Positions 46,911 to 57,952 are shown, counted from the first letter of the stretch. The stretch is 64,000 nt of DNA from Larimichthys crocea (GCF_000972845.2 NC_040027.1:12453760-12517759), one strand, 5' to 3'. A program made the numbers and translations. The notes: a model not told the origin generated them from the letters alone.

Positions 46911-47989
46911 CAACTGGGTTATGATTTCATGAAAATCTTAAAGAGTAGAACTTTTGAGGATGTGTCCTTGATATTAACATTAATCCCACATAAACTAACA
47001 TTACTGTAGATCCTTTCCTTTAAACTGCTGTCAACAGAAGTCAAGGCCGCCGACATGATGCACGTTTGGATACAGTCACCAAGTCACATTCATGGAGGCA
47101 GCATGTGCTTGTTTCTGCAACTCTGTGACTGTGATATAGTAACATATTGGTGGTGGTTTATTCAGCAGCTATGCAGCCCTGGAGCAAAACAATCTGCACT
47201 GGCCAGTCATGGATGCTGTAAAATATCTCCTTAACAGGCCAGCATACAAAAGAGGTAAGTAACGTCTTTGCAATGAGGTATACTTTAAAAAGAAGGCTAG
47301 CAGAGGTCTGCTTAGGAAGACTGTAAGCAGAGTCATCGAGACAGCTTTTTTGTTATCGTGCATTTATTCAATTATCTAATTTGACCTTCTAATCTGGATG
47401 ATTTCCTGCAATTGAAACCTCATTTTCAGTTCTGGCTGTGATTGTGTTACACAACCAGAACACAAACACAGAACCAGAATAGACATGAAGGAGGGAGGAA
47501 TAAACACGGCATTACATTTCCATCTGACTGTTACATGTGTGATGAATGCTCTGCCACGCACCTCTCTGGCTGTTCCCCTCATCTCTGTCAGATTGGCTGT
47601 GACTCGGATCGTTGGCCTCAGGCGCTGATCAATCAGCGTCAGCACTGACCTGTTTGTATGCCATCCATCACGGCTGCTTCTGAGGCCTCGGTGATGGCCG
47701 CTTCGGTCCCGTGTGCCCACGTTCAAACACTGGGAGGCAGAAACGAGTTCTTGGAATTCATTTCATTTGGATGAGGACTGTTAGGATAATGATGATAAAC
47801 ACTGCTAATCCCCCTGTGTGCTTTGTTCTGGGTATTAGAATTGCAGAGCTGATCCATTGATCATTTCGCAGGGGATTTGGAGAGAGTGTGTGCGACACTG
47901 AATTTATTTTGGGATCCGTGGGGCATTGTATATAACTTGTCTGTTGTGTAATATGTATATATATTTTTTAATTGCTGCATGTCTGATTA
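46911..47989. other. Non-coding sequence
   Basis: Unique sequence. A 116-codon minus frame (47376-47726) has no features. AT-rich near 47948-47970. Confidence 0.5.
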
Positions 47990-48570
47990 ATCCTGACTTC
48001 GTCTCCCACAAGTCTTCTTTTAAATTATTATTTGCTGGGCCTGGAGGGTTGAATCCTCGGCGTGAGGGCGAGATGTAATCAGCTGTTTCTTACTCACAAG
48101 CACAACAGGAAGGGAAGGTTGTTTTTCTTTTAACTGAACTCTCTCTGTCCCACTTTGACTCACAGGCCGGTCATAGTTGCAGATGGACAAGATTGTCATC
48201 TCCTAACCTAATCTGATGTTCAAACACTGTCAGCTCATGTGTAATCCACTAAGCTACCTGCAGCATGATCATACCTCTCTGATTTTTAGCCGTGTGGTTA
48301 ATTATCACAGCCGACGCTCGAAGAGCTGAGGGAGCAGGCTAAACTGTTTGCCTGCATTCTGTCCCACTTCATTTAGCTGCTGCCTGCGGGACTGAAGCTC
48401 TTTATTATGAATGAGGCGCCTCATTGATGTTCCTCAAAGTCAGAGGCTCATTAGAGCTAAATACTGCGCGCTGGCTGAAGTTGCATCCTGATGACTCGAG
48501 CAGCAGTAACACTATCACTCTGTCCGAGCTCCGTGAAGCTATTGCAAGCATCTGACTGATACGGCTGCTT
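47990..48570. promoter_or_regulatory. Putative conserved non-coding element(s)
   Basis: Long non-repetitive GC-balanced stretch with homeodomain-type cores (AAATTATTATTTGCTGG near 48023, GTGTAATCCACTAAGC near 48240, GTGGTTAATTATCAC near 48294) and GGCTCATTAGAGCTAAAT near 48445. No open frame of note. Inferred from texture. Confidence 0.28.
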
Positions 48571-48808
48571 CAAACAAACAAAAGTGCATTTTGTAACTCA
48601 AACTGACTACATACTCCAAAGAAACCCAGCTGGGTTATCTAACATGTCTATTTGTTTTAGATATTAAATATATATGGCCAGCATCAACCACACAGCTCTG
48701 TCTTTACTGAGGTTTGAAGACTATGCAGCTAATATTTCTACACAGTCTAAACACCACATGTGAGCTCAGCATGTATGCCATTGCATGTATGAATATGGAA
48801 ATGCATGC
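48571..48808. other. Short non-coding spacer
   Basis: Unique sequence left of the family A element. Confidence 0.5.
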
Positions 48809-49560
48809 TTAAAGCAACATTGTATAGAAATTGGTATTTTTTGCGGTTCGGTTCCCCCAGTTTCAAAGTGCAATAAAATATTGAATTGCGAGGTTCATCC
48901 ACATGTGCTCAGTCATCGGGGCATTGCTCCTTCTAGATAAAATGAAAACATTTCGTACTTGCAGAGCAAGTGCTATTTTTGTGATTTATCGCCCCAGTTT
49001 CAGCATTTTATTTAACGAAGCTCTAACCAACGGCTTCTTGCTCGGTCACTCTCTCATTTGCTTCTCCTCTGCCATTATGTCCATTGCATTCCCCAATTCC
49101 CCTCAGCTGAAAACCTCCTTGTGAAGGAGGCGTGGTGCATCACCTGCAGGGGAGAGGTGAGAGTGATTGGCACACCTGTATCTAGTTAGCTCTCCCTTTT
49201 TAAAACAGTAGCATGCTGGACCTGGGAGAACAGTCTGAGCAGAGAAAGACAGGAGATGGTAAGAAGCGTAACTGGAGGACTGGACGTCTCATACGCCAAC
49301 GTTTTTCTACACCGTGTCTTTATAATAAAAAAGCAATAAACCAACGTCATCTGTCTGAGAACCAGAAAACATTTTCTCTATAAAATATGATCCAGTTTCA
49401 CCAAAATCAGTGAAAAAGTCTGCGGTGTGTGACTTTAAAGCATTACGTAATTCTCGCGGGTGATCGTACCCGGGGCACAAAGTTACATAGTGTGAGAACA
49501 GAGGTTCAGGGCGGAGAGTGGGAATGACAGAGACACCATTCACCTGAAATCACGTCAGTA
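48809..49560 (+). mobile_element. Dispersed element family A, copy A (interrupted)
   Basis: Starts TTAAAGCAACATTGTATAG at 48809, the inverse of the end of the 23.8-kb copy. It then shares TTCATCCACATGTGCTCAGT, TCCTTCTAGATA and CATTATGTCCAT (49073-49084) with the copy at 54.5 kb. The stretch about 49122-49375 has no counterpart in the other copies and looks inserted. Similarity resumes at CCAAAATCAGTGAAAAAGTC, TTACGTAATTCTC and ACAAAGTTACATAG, ending near GGAATGACAGAGACA (about 49535). If TTAA is the target duplication, piggyBac-type mobilisation would fit. The right end is missing. Confidence 0.6.
49122..49375 (+). mobile_element. Insertion-like segment inside family A copy A
   Basis: Absent from the sister copies. 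It contains a TATA-like CCCTTTTTAAAACAG near 49194-49208, purine-rich leader-like sequence, a donor-like ATG followed by GTAAGAAG near 49259, and an AATAAAAAAGCAATAAACC stretch near 49323-49341. This is the promoter-to-polyA order expected in an LTR. GAAAAC flanks both sides but is too short to prove a target duplication. Confidence 0.3.
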
Positions 49561-50699
49561 TGGCAAAATGAAGTCGCTTGAATTAGCTCTTACTTATTTT
49601 CCGGTGGAGAGTTAGAGGAGATCGTTAACATTCCCATTTTCTGTCTGTTCATTATGGCTACAGCAGCCTGTGAGCTGAGCTTAGCACAAAGACTGGAAAC
49701 CAATTAACACTTCATATTTCATTTGTTTAAAACTCGTACAAAAGTGTAAAAGAAGCAATTTGTCATTTTATGTGAGATCGTGTGCGGGAATACTAATTCG
49801 CTCTGGGCAGTTGCCAAGCAACCTAGTGGAGACTCCAGGCCATGCAAGGTCATGCTGCAGGTTTTGTCACCTCTTGGACGAGTCAAGTCTTTGTGCTAAT
49901 CTAAGTTTTAAACAAAAAAAATTCAACTTTTCCACTTGAGGTAAATACGGTAAAGGCCATGCAGTTATTAGCTAAACAGATATCGATGCAGTGACATTCA
50001 GGCTGTATTATTAGGCTCACAGGAACTCAAATCCATTTTTACTGCATGCATAAAGCACCAGAAAACTCAACGGAGCTTTGCTTACAGCAGTGCAGCTCGG
50101 ATCAATAGAAAGACATGAGGCTGTGCACCTCTAACTAACCGCATGCTGTGTTACGGCTGTCTGTGATGTGTGTTACCGCCACAGCCGCTCTTACATAATG
50201 ATTTTGCTATCACAGTTTTACTGCAACAATGCTGTCAATAACACTTCATTCTCAAATGAGTGAGACGGAGTACTACACGCTACAAACGCATTACATTTGA
50301 ATAATTTAGCATAATGTGCATAACGACTAAACACAGATGTTTTTTTTTTCTCCTTCTAATAAAAATGACAAAAGAGATTGAAGCGAATTCAATCTGTACA
50401 TAATTTCCTGCCTCACCAGTTCACTGCTCCCCTTTTATTGGTCTGAAGCCACTTCACCGCTCCTTCTTGTGTTGCTATGAGCAGCCGGCAAGCAAATTAA
50501 CACTACCCTTCATTTCTGGCTGCTCACTGCATAATACTAATAAGCAGGGAGTTTGTTTTCATGTGCGTATATCTGTGTGTGTGAGAGAGAGAGAGAGGGT
50601 GAAAGTGTCTTTATGGTGATGAAAAGAGTACATGCACACAGCTCCCTCGGGGGTTGTTAACGTGTTTATATGTGAGCTATGTCACTGTTCCTCTTTCTC
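49561..50699. other. Non-coding sequence
   Basis: Unique sequence; poly-T at 50340-50350; (GA)n at 50582-50597. No gene. Confidence 0.55.
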
Positions 50700-50940
50700 C
50701 TTCAATTGACTTATCGATCTGCTCTTAATTATGTAACAATTTCGGTTTAAAAATAGGCCTTCGCCGCAGTCAATGCACTTCGTCGTTAGCCTCTGGTACA
50801 GTCTAACCCAGCTCAGTCCATCTATACCACAGGATTAGGAGCCACCTAAATGGGATTACCAGCAGTCCAAGGACCCTTTTGTTATTCATTCTTTCACCTC
50901 CTCCGACATTAATAAACCACTTTAAATTTCACCACGGGGG
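50700..50940. promoter_or_regulatory. Putative conserved non-coding element with SOX/POU-like words
   Basis: Contains CAATTGACTTATCGATCTGC near 50703, CTCTTAATTATGTAACAAT near 50723, and CCCTTTTGTTATTCATTC near 50875-50892 (resembling a joined SOX and octamer half-site). ACATTAATAAACCACTTT follows near 50908. The call is by texture and motif only. Confidence 0.3.
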
Positions 50941-51493
50941 TGGTTTAAAACATACAAAAAGCGTGCAGTCTCTTCGGTCCATATGAGTGTATGTGTGTCC
51001 TTTTTTGTCTCGTCTGCCAGCGGCTAAATGGTTTTATTCTGTACCGATCTTCCTCTGTCACAGCGCAGATAAAGCAGAGTACAGCCGTGCTCTGCAAACC
51101 TCAGATGTTTGATTACACCTCTGCTTGTCAAAGAGAGAGAGAGACAGAGACAGGCAAGAGATTATAGTCATCTGAGGGGAGGACATTAGTTCCCTGAATC
51201 CCCGGGGACATCATACTCTGTTAGGCTTACAGTTGTTGGCATTTTTATTTTAATCCTCCTACAAAATACACAGAAATGAGATTGCCTTGATTTTATGTTT
51301 ATTAAATTCCATCTGCCCGCGTGTTAATGTTCGGTAACTGCCAGGGTGTGTTCATGATAGGTCAGAGTCTATTTATGTCCAAGCCCCCTCCCCACCAAAA
51401 GCCCCCCTTTTGCGTCTTTCCCCCTCTCCATCCTCTCAATGATGCTAACCTCCACGTCTGCTCAACGTCACAGGACAGCCGCAGGGGAGGTCG
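50941..51493. other. Non-coding sequence
   Basis: Small (GA)n near 51134-51145; otherwise unique. Frames 51321-51641 (plus) and 51362-51691 (minus) overlap and are driven by the purine-rich tract that follows. Confidence 0.5.
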
Positions 51494-51526
51494 AGGGAGG
51501 GAGGGAAGGAGGGAAGGAGGGAGGGA
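51494..51526 (+). repeat. (GGGA)n / GGGAAGGA tract with G-quadruplex potential
   Basis: At least six runs of three G separated by loops of one to five bases fit the canonical G3+N1-7 quadruplex pattern with runs to spare. A (GA)n run follows at about 51568-51582. Confidence 0.85.
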
Positions 51527-52001
51527 TGAAAGGAGCTGGTGTTGGAAAGAGCACCGGAGAGGGAGGAGACAGAGAGAGAGAGACAGGCAAAGCTCCAAGT
51601 GTGATCTAAGTGTCACTCCTGGCCTTCTCCTGCTGGTGTAAGAGTCCCATTTTACACCATTAATCTCTGGCTCTGATTTCCTCACGTCCATCTGACCATC
51701 TCCTTCTTCTCTTCCATGAACCAGTCATTTAGCTTAAAAGCCTTCAGTCTCCTGCTGCCATCACCTCCGCCTCGCTTTATTAGCAATGTCGGCTTTCTCT
51801 TTACGCTTCGAGATGTGAAAGCTCTCCTTTTGCTTTAACACAGCAGCGCTCCTCCTCGGTCTCCCCACGCATCGTGATAAGTTCAGATTCAAATACTGTT
51901 ATTTTTTTTATCTGCCTCTGACCCTGTTTCTGCTAAGCCTTTCTCAGAAGCTTGGGCTTGAATATCTTATGTCACCCTTAGGTTATGAAAACTGTATCCA
52001 C
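51527..52001. other. Non-coding sequence
   Basis: Unique sequence, no gene. Confidence 0.5.
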
Positions 52002-52026
52002 TGTGTGTGTGTGTGTGTGTGTGTGT
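52002..52026. repeat. (GT)12 microsatellite
   Basis: Uninterrupted TG/GT run. Confidence 0.95.
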
Positions 52027-52489
52027 CTTGCAGATATTGGTAACAGTGCACACACTGTATGGGACACACAAGAAGACAAAGACACATTGTTGGAAAAGCC
52101 TCACATTGTACCCTGAAAGAAAAGAGGGCAAGATTTTCACATGGACTCTGGATATAATTTATTGTAGTTTATAAATGATCTTCAGATGGGTCTAATGTGA
52201 TGAGCCTGTGTGTGCTCGAGGCTTGATACAATATCACGAGGACCTTCACAGTTTCATAGTATCATAGCATGGCACGTAAAGCAAATGTCCTCCAGTGAAT
52301 GCAATCCAGTCTACAAACTACAACCTCAAAAATGCATAAGAGGAAAGTAACTAATTACTCAAATACTTAAGTAGGCTACAAGTCTAGCCCCATCCCAAAC
52401 AACTACAACCATAAAATAATACGTATTAAAGCTGCTATAATCAATATTTACACATGGAGTTGCTTGTAGTGACAAAACCAGAGACACAG
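52027..52489. other. Non-coding sequence
   Basis: AT-rich unique sequence; no gene. Confidence 0.5.
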
Positions 52490-52575
52490 AGTACAGTTGT
52501 CATGAACGGGGAAATTAGCTACAGAGACCAAACGTTTGAGGAACTGTAGTTTTTGGCTTCACTTCAGGTCACAGC
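52490..52575 (+). mobile_element. Dispersed element family B, copy 3, internally deleted
   Basis: TACAGTTGTCATGAACGGGG and AATTAGCTACAGAGACCAAA run directly into CGTTTGAGGAACTGTAGTTT. The roughly 100 bp present between these landmarks in copies 1 and 2 is missing. Confidence 0.7.
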
Positions 52576-52603
52576 TTGTCCGCTACCTGTCCAGCCCCAA
52601 GAA

Positions 52604-52627
52604 AGTTTCAGAGTTTCAGAGTTTCAG
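52604..52627. repeat. Three perfect tandem copies of AGTTTCAG
   Basis: Units at 52604-52611, 52612-52619 and 52620-52627. Confidence 0.95.
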
Positions 52628-52791
52628 AAGGTGGATTTTGTCACCTGGCTTAGCCCTTAACCCAGTTTATTTAACCAAGCTAAGCAGTGACACATAATTG
52701 CTGGATTGGTGCCATTATTCTCAGATAACTTGCAGCAAGAAAGCAAATAAGCGTTTGATGAATGAGCATATTCACCAGACCCCCCAACCTT

Positions 52792-53030
52792 GGGCGGCAG
52801 TAGTTCAGTCCATAGGGACTTGGGAACCGGAGGGTGGCCGGTTCAAGTCCCACATGGAACAAAAATATGGATGGTGTTCTGGTAGCTGGAGAGGTGCCAG
52901 TTCACCTCCTTGAGCAAGGCACTGATCCCCCCCAACCGCTCCTTAGGGGGGCTGCCCATTACTCCTCATACTGATGGCAGTTCATAGGAGAAGTAATGGC
53001 ACTATTAAAGGCAGCTGTGGTGTAGTAATA
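52792..53030 (+). mobile_element. tRNA-derived SINE, a different fish family
   Basis: Begins GGGCGGCAGTAGTTCAGTCC (A-box region 52801-52817), with GGTTCAAGTCC (B-box) at 52840-52850. The body continues GGTAGCTGGAGAGGTGCCAG, TTCACCTCCTTGAGCAAGGC and ACTGATCCCCCCCAACCGCT. This closely follows a SINE abundant in percomorph fish, as recalled. The 3' part is diverged, so the right end is approximate. Confidence 0.85.
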
Positions 53031-53339
53031 GAGGTATAGATGCTGCAGTGTACACGCCGTCCTACACACAGGTATGATTTCTTTCTCGCTGCAGCATTTC
53101 TTTGACATGGTTGTTGTCCGGGTCAATGTGAAGCCATAAAGCTCAGGTCTGGGGCTGAATGAGAGCCATCAACATGCTTCACATCAAAGACTGAGTTTCC
53201 CACTGGTGGCCGGCTTAAAAGCAGAGCAGCTGCTGTGACTGGAGCAGTAAGGACAATGGCCAGAGCAGCACATCAGACTCCACTACAGCAACACAAAGAG
53301 ACAAGCAGTATACAGTGAGAATCAATAGAACACAGAAAT
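53031..53339. other. Non-coding sequence
   Basis: Unique sequence with no feature I can name. Confidence 0.5.
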
Positions 53340-53600
53340 GTTGAAGCAAGAGGCTTCACAGACAAACAAAACAAAACCTGCAGCAGGTTTCAAGCACGGA
53401 GATTGTGTCGAGCTGTATGAAATTATAAAAACCTATTTCCATGGCAACAGACGGGCAGATAGAAATAATGACCATCACAAATGGATGTCAGAACAATTAC
53501 ATCGATCTCATAATTTGCGATTTCAATTTAATGTGATTTGGCGCAGCATGTTCTCCGCGAGGTTTCGCGTCTAATTCTGAATAAATGAATATTGTTTTTT
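53340..53600. promoter_or_regulatory. Putative conserved non-coding element with an X-box
   Basis: TTTCCATGGCAAC at 53436-53448 is, on the minus strand, GTTGCCATGGAAA, a near-perfect RFX X-box. It sits among AT-core words (GAAATTATAAAAACC, GAACAATTACATCGATCTC, ATTTCAATTTAATGTG) and CpG-containing segments. A 78-codon frame spans it but has no domain. Confidence 0.38.
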
Positions 53601-54529
53601 CTCGACAAATAAACATGTTGAGTTTTCACTGTACTAATAAGTTTTTAGAGCCCCTTTGGAAGTGAGCGCCTGCAAAGATCTAAGGCTTCTTGGACGTGCA
53701 AGCTAAGCGATCGCAGTAGGGTAGAGCGGGAAGGAGGAGAGGTTTGTGAATATTTATAAAGCTTAATTCATTCAGCGCTCAACGTTCCTTCCCCAAAATG
53801 ATGTCCGCTTTCAGAAACACTAAACAGAAACAAGCTCTCGGGCGAGCATCTTCACCGCTTTCGTACCATTTCTGCATCATCTTGCATCATCCCTGACTGT
53901 GTGTTGTTTCCATGTTCAGCGTTCACGCATGTGGATTGAGGGTTTCATGGCAGCAGAGTGGAATGACTGTCTAATAAAAGGATGAGAGGATTACGGCTGT
54001 GATGAATGACTCCGTCTGTTCACATTCTTGTAAGTCCTGGTCATCTGGACTGTTGCATCATAAGCCCAATTTAATCACTCCGAAATAAATGATTGGAGCA
54101 AGACCAACGCGCTCTAACAGGCCTCTTTTTACTGTATGCTACGACATGACCCGACTTTTACATAACCATTACTAACATTATGAAAGATGGACAGGATGGG
54201 AATTGGAGGGGATGAAATGACATTTTTCAGGTGAACCTTTGCTGATAGGAAGCGACGTTAAGGTGATACGGGGAAGCACTCTCCACACATATCCTGATGC
54301 AAATGTCATGGAAAATTAGACTGTGGAGGCTCACCGCTTGCCATCTATTCTCAGTGGACTGAGTGTGTTTTCACAGCTCATAGGTCCTGCTGGGAGATTG
54401 AGGACTCATCAGGGACATGGATTTGAGCACGGGTTACGGGGGGATTCAACAAATAAAGGGACTGATCTGTGCAGTTTATCTGCCGTTGTTAAAAACCCTG
54501 GGAAGATCAAAGACGGTACTGAACTGTTC
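53601..54529. other. Non-coding sequence
   Basis: Unique sequence. An 85-codon frame at 54323-54580 runs into the element that follows and has no features. Confidence 0.5.
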
Positions 54530-55346
54530 ATCCACATATGCTCAGTCATTAGCACGTTGTTGCTTCTAGATACAATTTAAACCTTTTGTGTCGACTGTGT
54601 AGAACTTGGTATTTTTATTGTGATTTAGTTAGATGTGGAACACCACTGTGGGAAATATGGAAACTTTGCTAACAGCCAAACATCAAGCAGGTGCAGACAT
54701 AGCAGCAATCTAATGTTACTTACTAGTCCAACCACCTCGGCATCCGTTAGCTCGCAACGACGACTAAAAGTCGATTTTTTCTTTGGGCCTTTTTATAATA
54801 GGACAGCTGAAGATAGACAGGAAGCAGAGAGAGGGGGAATGACACACAGTAAATGGCCGTCAGATGCAGAATTCGAACCGGGGCCAGCTGCAGCGAGGAC
54901 TGTAGCCTCTACACCCGGGGCGGCGGCTTAACCCACTATGCTACCGACCGCCCCACTAAAAGTAGATTTACTCTTGTATGATGCCGTCTCCTCTCTCTTT
55001 CTTAGCTTCCTCCATCAACATCCTCTTCAGTCTTTTTGCTTCTGTCATTATGTCCATAAGGGCTGCAGAGCTTGGTTTACATTGCCTGCTTGCCCAGCTC
55101 CTGTTCTGGCACAACACCGGCAGAGCTCACAACTCAATGGCCGACAAGCTCCTCTTCCTGGAGGTCCAAAATGCCCAGACAGTGAAAAAACAGTGAAACA
55201 GTTGGTGATGTACGACTTAGTGCCCTCGACTGTTACGTACTTCTACAAAGTACAAAGTTACAGAGCGAAGAAACAGACGTATGGGGCGCAGCGTGGGAGT
55301 TACAGAGACATATATCTATAGAAAGGTTACACAGCGTTGCCCAATT
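54530..55346 (+). mobile_element. Dispersed element family A, copy B (carries a SINE)
   Basis: Starts within the family at TTCATCCACATATGCTCAGT and continues with TTGTGATTTAGT. It is interrupted by a SINE at 54778-54954, then resumes with GATTTACTCTTG, CATTATGTCCATA (55046-55058), GTTCTGGCACAACAC, CAAAGTTACAGAG and the end GGTTACACAGCGTTGCCCAA. The terminal TIR is more diverged than in copy C, and the left TIR is missing. Confidence 0.65.
54778..54954 (-). mobile_element. tRNA-derived SINE family B, nearly complete, with target-site duplication
   Basis: Read on the minus strand, the A-box-like TAGCATAGTGGGTTAAG (54943-54927) and B-box GGTTCGAATTC (54879-54869) are followed by the body with GTCATTCCCCCTCTCTCTGC, CTTCCTGTCTATCTTCAGC and GTCCTATTATAAAAAGG, then a poly-A end (poly-T on plus near 54778). 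It is flanked by ACTAAAAGTCGATTT (54763-54777) and ACTAAAAGTAGATTT (54955-54969), a 15-bp duplication with one mismatch. Size is about 177 bp. It inserted into a family A element. Confidence 0.88.
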
Positions 55347-55580
55347 GCACACGTCCTCCATGTTATTCCTCACACTATAAGACATTTTAATCAGCCTTCT
55401 CCTGTCGCAGCAGCAGCCGCAGCCAATCAGGCTAATCCGTTGTTACCAAAGGCAACTTCTGAGTGACATACGGGGTTGGCAGGGGTCGCTGTTAGCCTCT
55501 CACACTGGACCAGGATAATGAGACTGTCCCGCTGTCAAGCATCTGTGGCCCTGCTCTAGTTTTCCTTCGACACACACTTC

Positions 55581-55583
<3 letters not shown>
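55347..55583. other. Short non-coding spacer
   Basis: Unique sequence with GCAGCAGCAGCCGCAGCC near 55408. Confidence 0.5.
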
Positions 55584-55614
<31 letters not shown>

Positions 55615-55751
55615 CAGGCTTTTATAAGCAGTGACAAAATGTGATTCACTCAGTGGCAGAAATATTGAAATAAATGTGAAATGTAAACATTTCAGCAGCG
55701 AAACCTGTATTAGAGTGATGGTTAGAGTGTGTGTGTGTGTGTGTGTGTGTG
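55584..55751. repeat. (AC)14 and (GT)12 runs in inverted arrangement
   Basis: (AC)n at 55584-55611 and (GT)n at 55727-55751 are reverse complements of one another with 115 nt between. They can pair within one strand, and each also has Z-DNA potential. Confidence 0.9.
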
Positions 55752-57189
55752 AGGGCCTTTTAGGTGTCTGCGTGCGAGTGTGTGTCTCAATGTTAGGGTG
55801 TAGTTTTGGCAGCAGAGAGATTAAGTGAATTCATCTTCATTTGCTGGCTGGCGTTACCTGCTTGGAACAGCAACGCTCTGCTTCTCCCCTGAGACTCAGA
55901 CCACCGATTCAACACTGAAAACTGAGCCAGACACACCACTCGCTTCATATCTCTCTCTGTGTGTGCCCTCTTTCATTTGTCTCTCACTCGCTCCTCATTC
56001 TGTAGTCTGCTCAGCATCTGTCCCTCTTGTCCCGCATGTACAAATGTCTCCCTTTTTTTTCTTACAATCTGGCTCGGTGTCACCGTGACATTTGACAAAT
56101 AGCATAACAAATAACACTATCCACCCCGTGCGCTTTGAATGATGATGTTCACACCACTGATTACTGCTTATAGAGCAACTGTCAGATCTGCACCAGCACA
56201 CAGTCGTGTATGTTCTGCACCTGTACAATGCGCTTTTCCCTATGTCAAGAGCACAGCGCCTTTTGACACTAGACTAATGACTTATTGAATACGTCATTAT
56301 TTCCTCATATTATTGTGTCAGAGCTGGGAAAATTAAAAATCGACTGCCCTACTTTATCACCAAGCCTGCCTTTTTGTGCAAATCAGACAGGCAGTGATAA
56401 AAGAGTGCAACACTTGCACTTACAGTCCTGCAAAAACTCCTGCCTTTCTGATTGCAGCTGAAGTGTGTTAGACACGAGTGGGCTTCGGGTAGGTGGCAGT
56501 GGGCCAGTGGTGTCAAGGCAGACAGTAATGGATGAGCTTCTAACTGACATGTGGCGTTTGCTTGTGCGTTTGAAGCGCACAGGTTTGTATATGTGGCTCT
56601 GGGAGTGATGGAAAGCCACATTTTATTACCGTAGTGAGTGAAAGAACAAGGGAAACAATGTGAGACAGCAGCGCTCATGTATTTCGGATGCCGCCTCGAA
56701 TTAGGTAGCTGGAGATTACCGGGAGAAAACTGAAAGTGTTTGTCAGAAAATGTATTCATGAGGGGGGGGATAAAAAGGTAGCGACACCTGGCTAAGGGGA
56801 AATGGCATCACTTTTATTCCTGAGATTGGATAAAATGAAAAGAACGTTCAATAGAAAGAGAGAGGAAAGCGTGATTCTGAGGGTAAACAGGATAGATGGA
56901 GAAGTGGCGTGTCTGTTTCTTTTTTGAGCCATGTATGAATGTGCGTCATTTGCCTGCAGCGCAAAGAGAATGAAGTGCTGAGTGTTTTTCATTCAGGTTG
57001 TTGAATAATTACTCAGGGGCTCAAGTCTAAAAGCATTATTTTTGTTTTCCTACTACTCACCCGGTTGGGATAAAACTCAATAACAAACCAAACCTAAAAA
57101 TAGTCCCTGTAGAAGTCTGGGAAAGAGAAAGTCTGGTATTTGTTGTCCTGGATGGAAATCATGTTTCAGTCAGGCCTTAAGTAAACAGT
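55752..57189. other. Non-coding sequence
   Basis: The 136-codon minus frame 56349-56759 and an overlapping minus frame in a different register share the same DNA; neither shows a domain. G-run at 56762-56769. No gene supported. Confidence 0.5.
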
Positions 57190-57400
57190 AAGATTCAGCC
57201 ATGCTAGTGAGGCTTGTAGGCAAAGATGTGCTCTGACTAAATGTCTGAGCATGCTACACGTGATGCAGGTATCTTAGTTTGTAGGTGAGCTAATCAGTCT
57301 AAGCATGAAGTACAGCCGAGGCTACTGTATGATCGAAAAGTGAAGTGAGTCATCATTAGGATTTATCCTCTGGGCACCATTTTGCAATCCTATCCTTGGT
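57190..57400 (+). mobile_element. Dispersed element family C, degenerate copy 2
   Basis: Words such as CTGAGCATGCTA, ATCTTAGTTTGTAG, GAAGTACAGCCGAGGCT and AGGATTTATCCTCTGGGCAC follow the order of the family seen at 59980-60250 and 24160-24465. Strongly diverged. Confidence 0.5.
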
Positions 57401-57935
57401 AGTTGTTCCCTCTGTTTGTTTGTGGGTAGTTATTGTGTTTGCATTACATCTTATGTTTGTATGAAAAGTGCCATACAGATAAAGTCTGATTTGATTGATG
57501 ACTGTCTGTACAAAAATATTTCTGTTTGCTTTGGACTAAAGTGGTAGATGGAACAATGTTAAGAAATGAGCCACACCCTCGCACTAATAAACCAAACAAA
57601 CTGTAAGATGACTAAGAAGTGAATGCTTTGCTATGCAGTCTGCACAGAACTGGTTGAAATATGCTTCTGTCACAGAGAAATGTTTTGTGTTGTTCTTTTT
57701 CAGAAAGACTCACCTTGATCATTGCTTGTCATTTTGCAGTCTGCTTTCCCAAATCTCTTTTTTAAAGGGGTGAATAAATTGTTATAGTGTACAAAAACAT
57801 GAGATATCTCCCAGGTTGTCAGATACTGCAATTTCCCTTTAAAAAGTCCAATTTGTTAAAAATTTAGGTTGCTCTATTTACAGAATATGGCAGAAACTGA
57901 AGTTGCACATTTAAACACTGGCTCTAGATCAGGCG
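57401..57935. other. Non-coding sequence
   Basis: AT-rich unique sequence. Confidence 0.5.
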
Positions 57936-57952
57936 TTTTTTTTTTTTTTTTT
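57936..57952. repeat. Poly-T run of 17
   Basis: A homopolymer followed by GTGCGTTAAGCGGCC. It might be the poly-A end of a minus-strand retroposed sequence, but no body is recognisable on either side. Confidence 0.8.

Noticed and set aside
52840..52850. tRNA gene
   Set aside because: A- and B-box-like sequences here and at 7392, 42064 and 54869 belong to SINE bodies. None is followed by a proper acceptor stem or pol III terminator at tRNA spacing.
56349..56759. 136-codon minus frame
   Set aside because: A second minus frame in another register covers the same DNA. There is no domain, signal or splice context.
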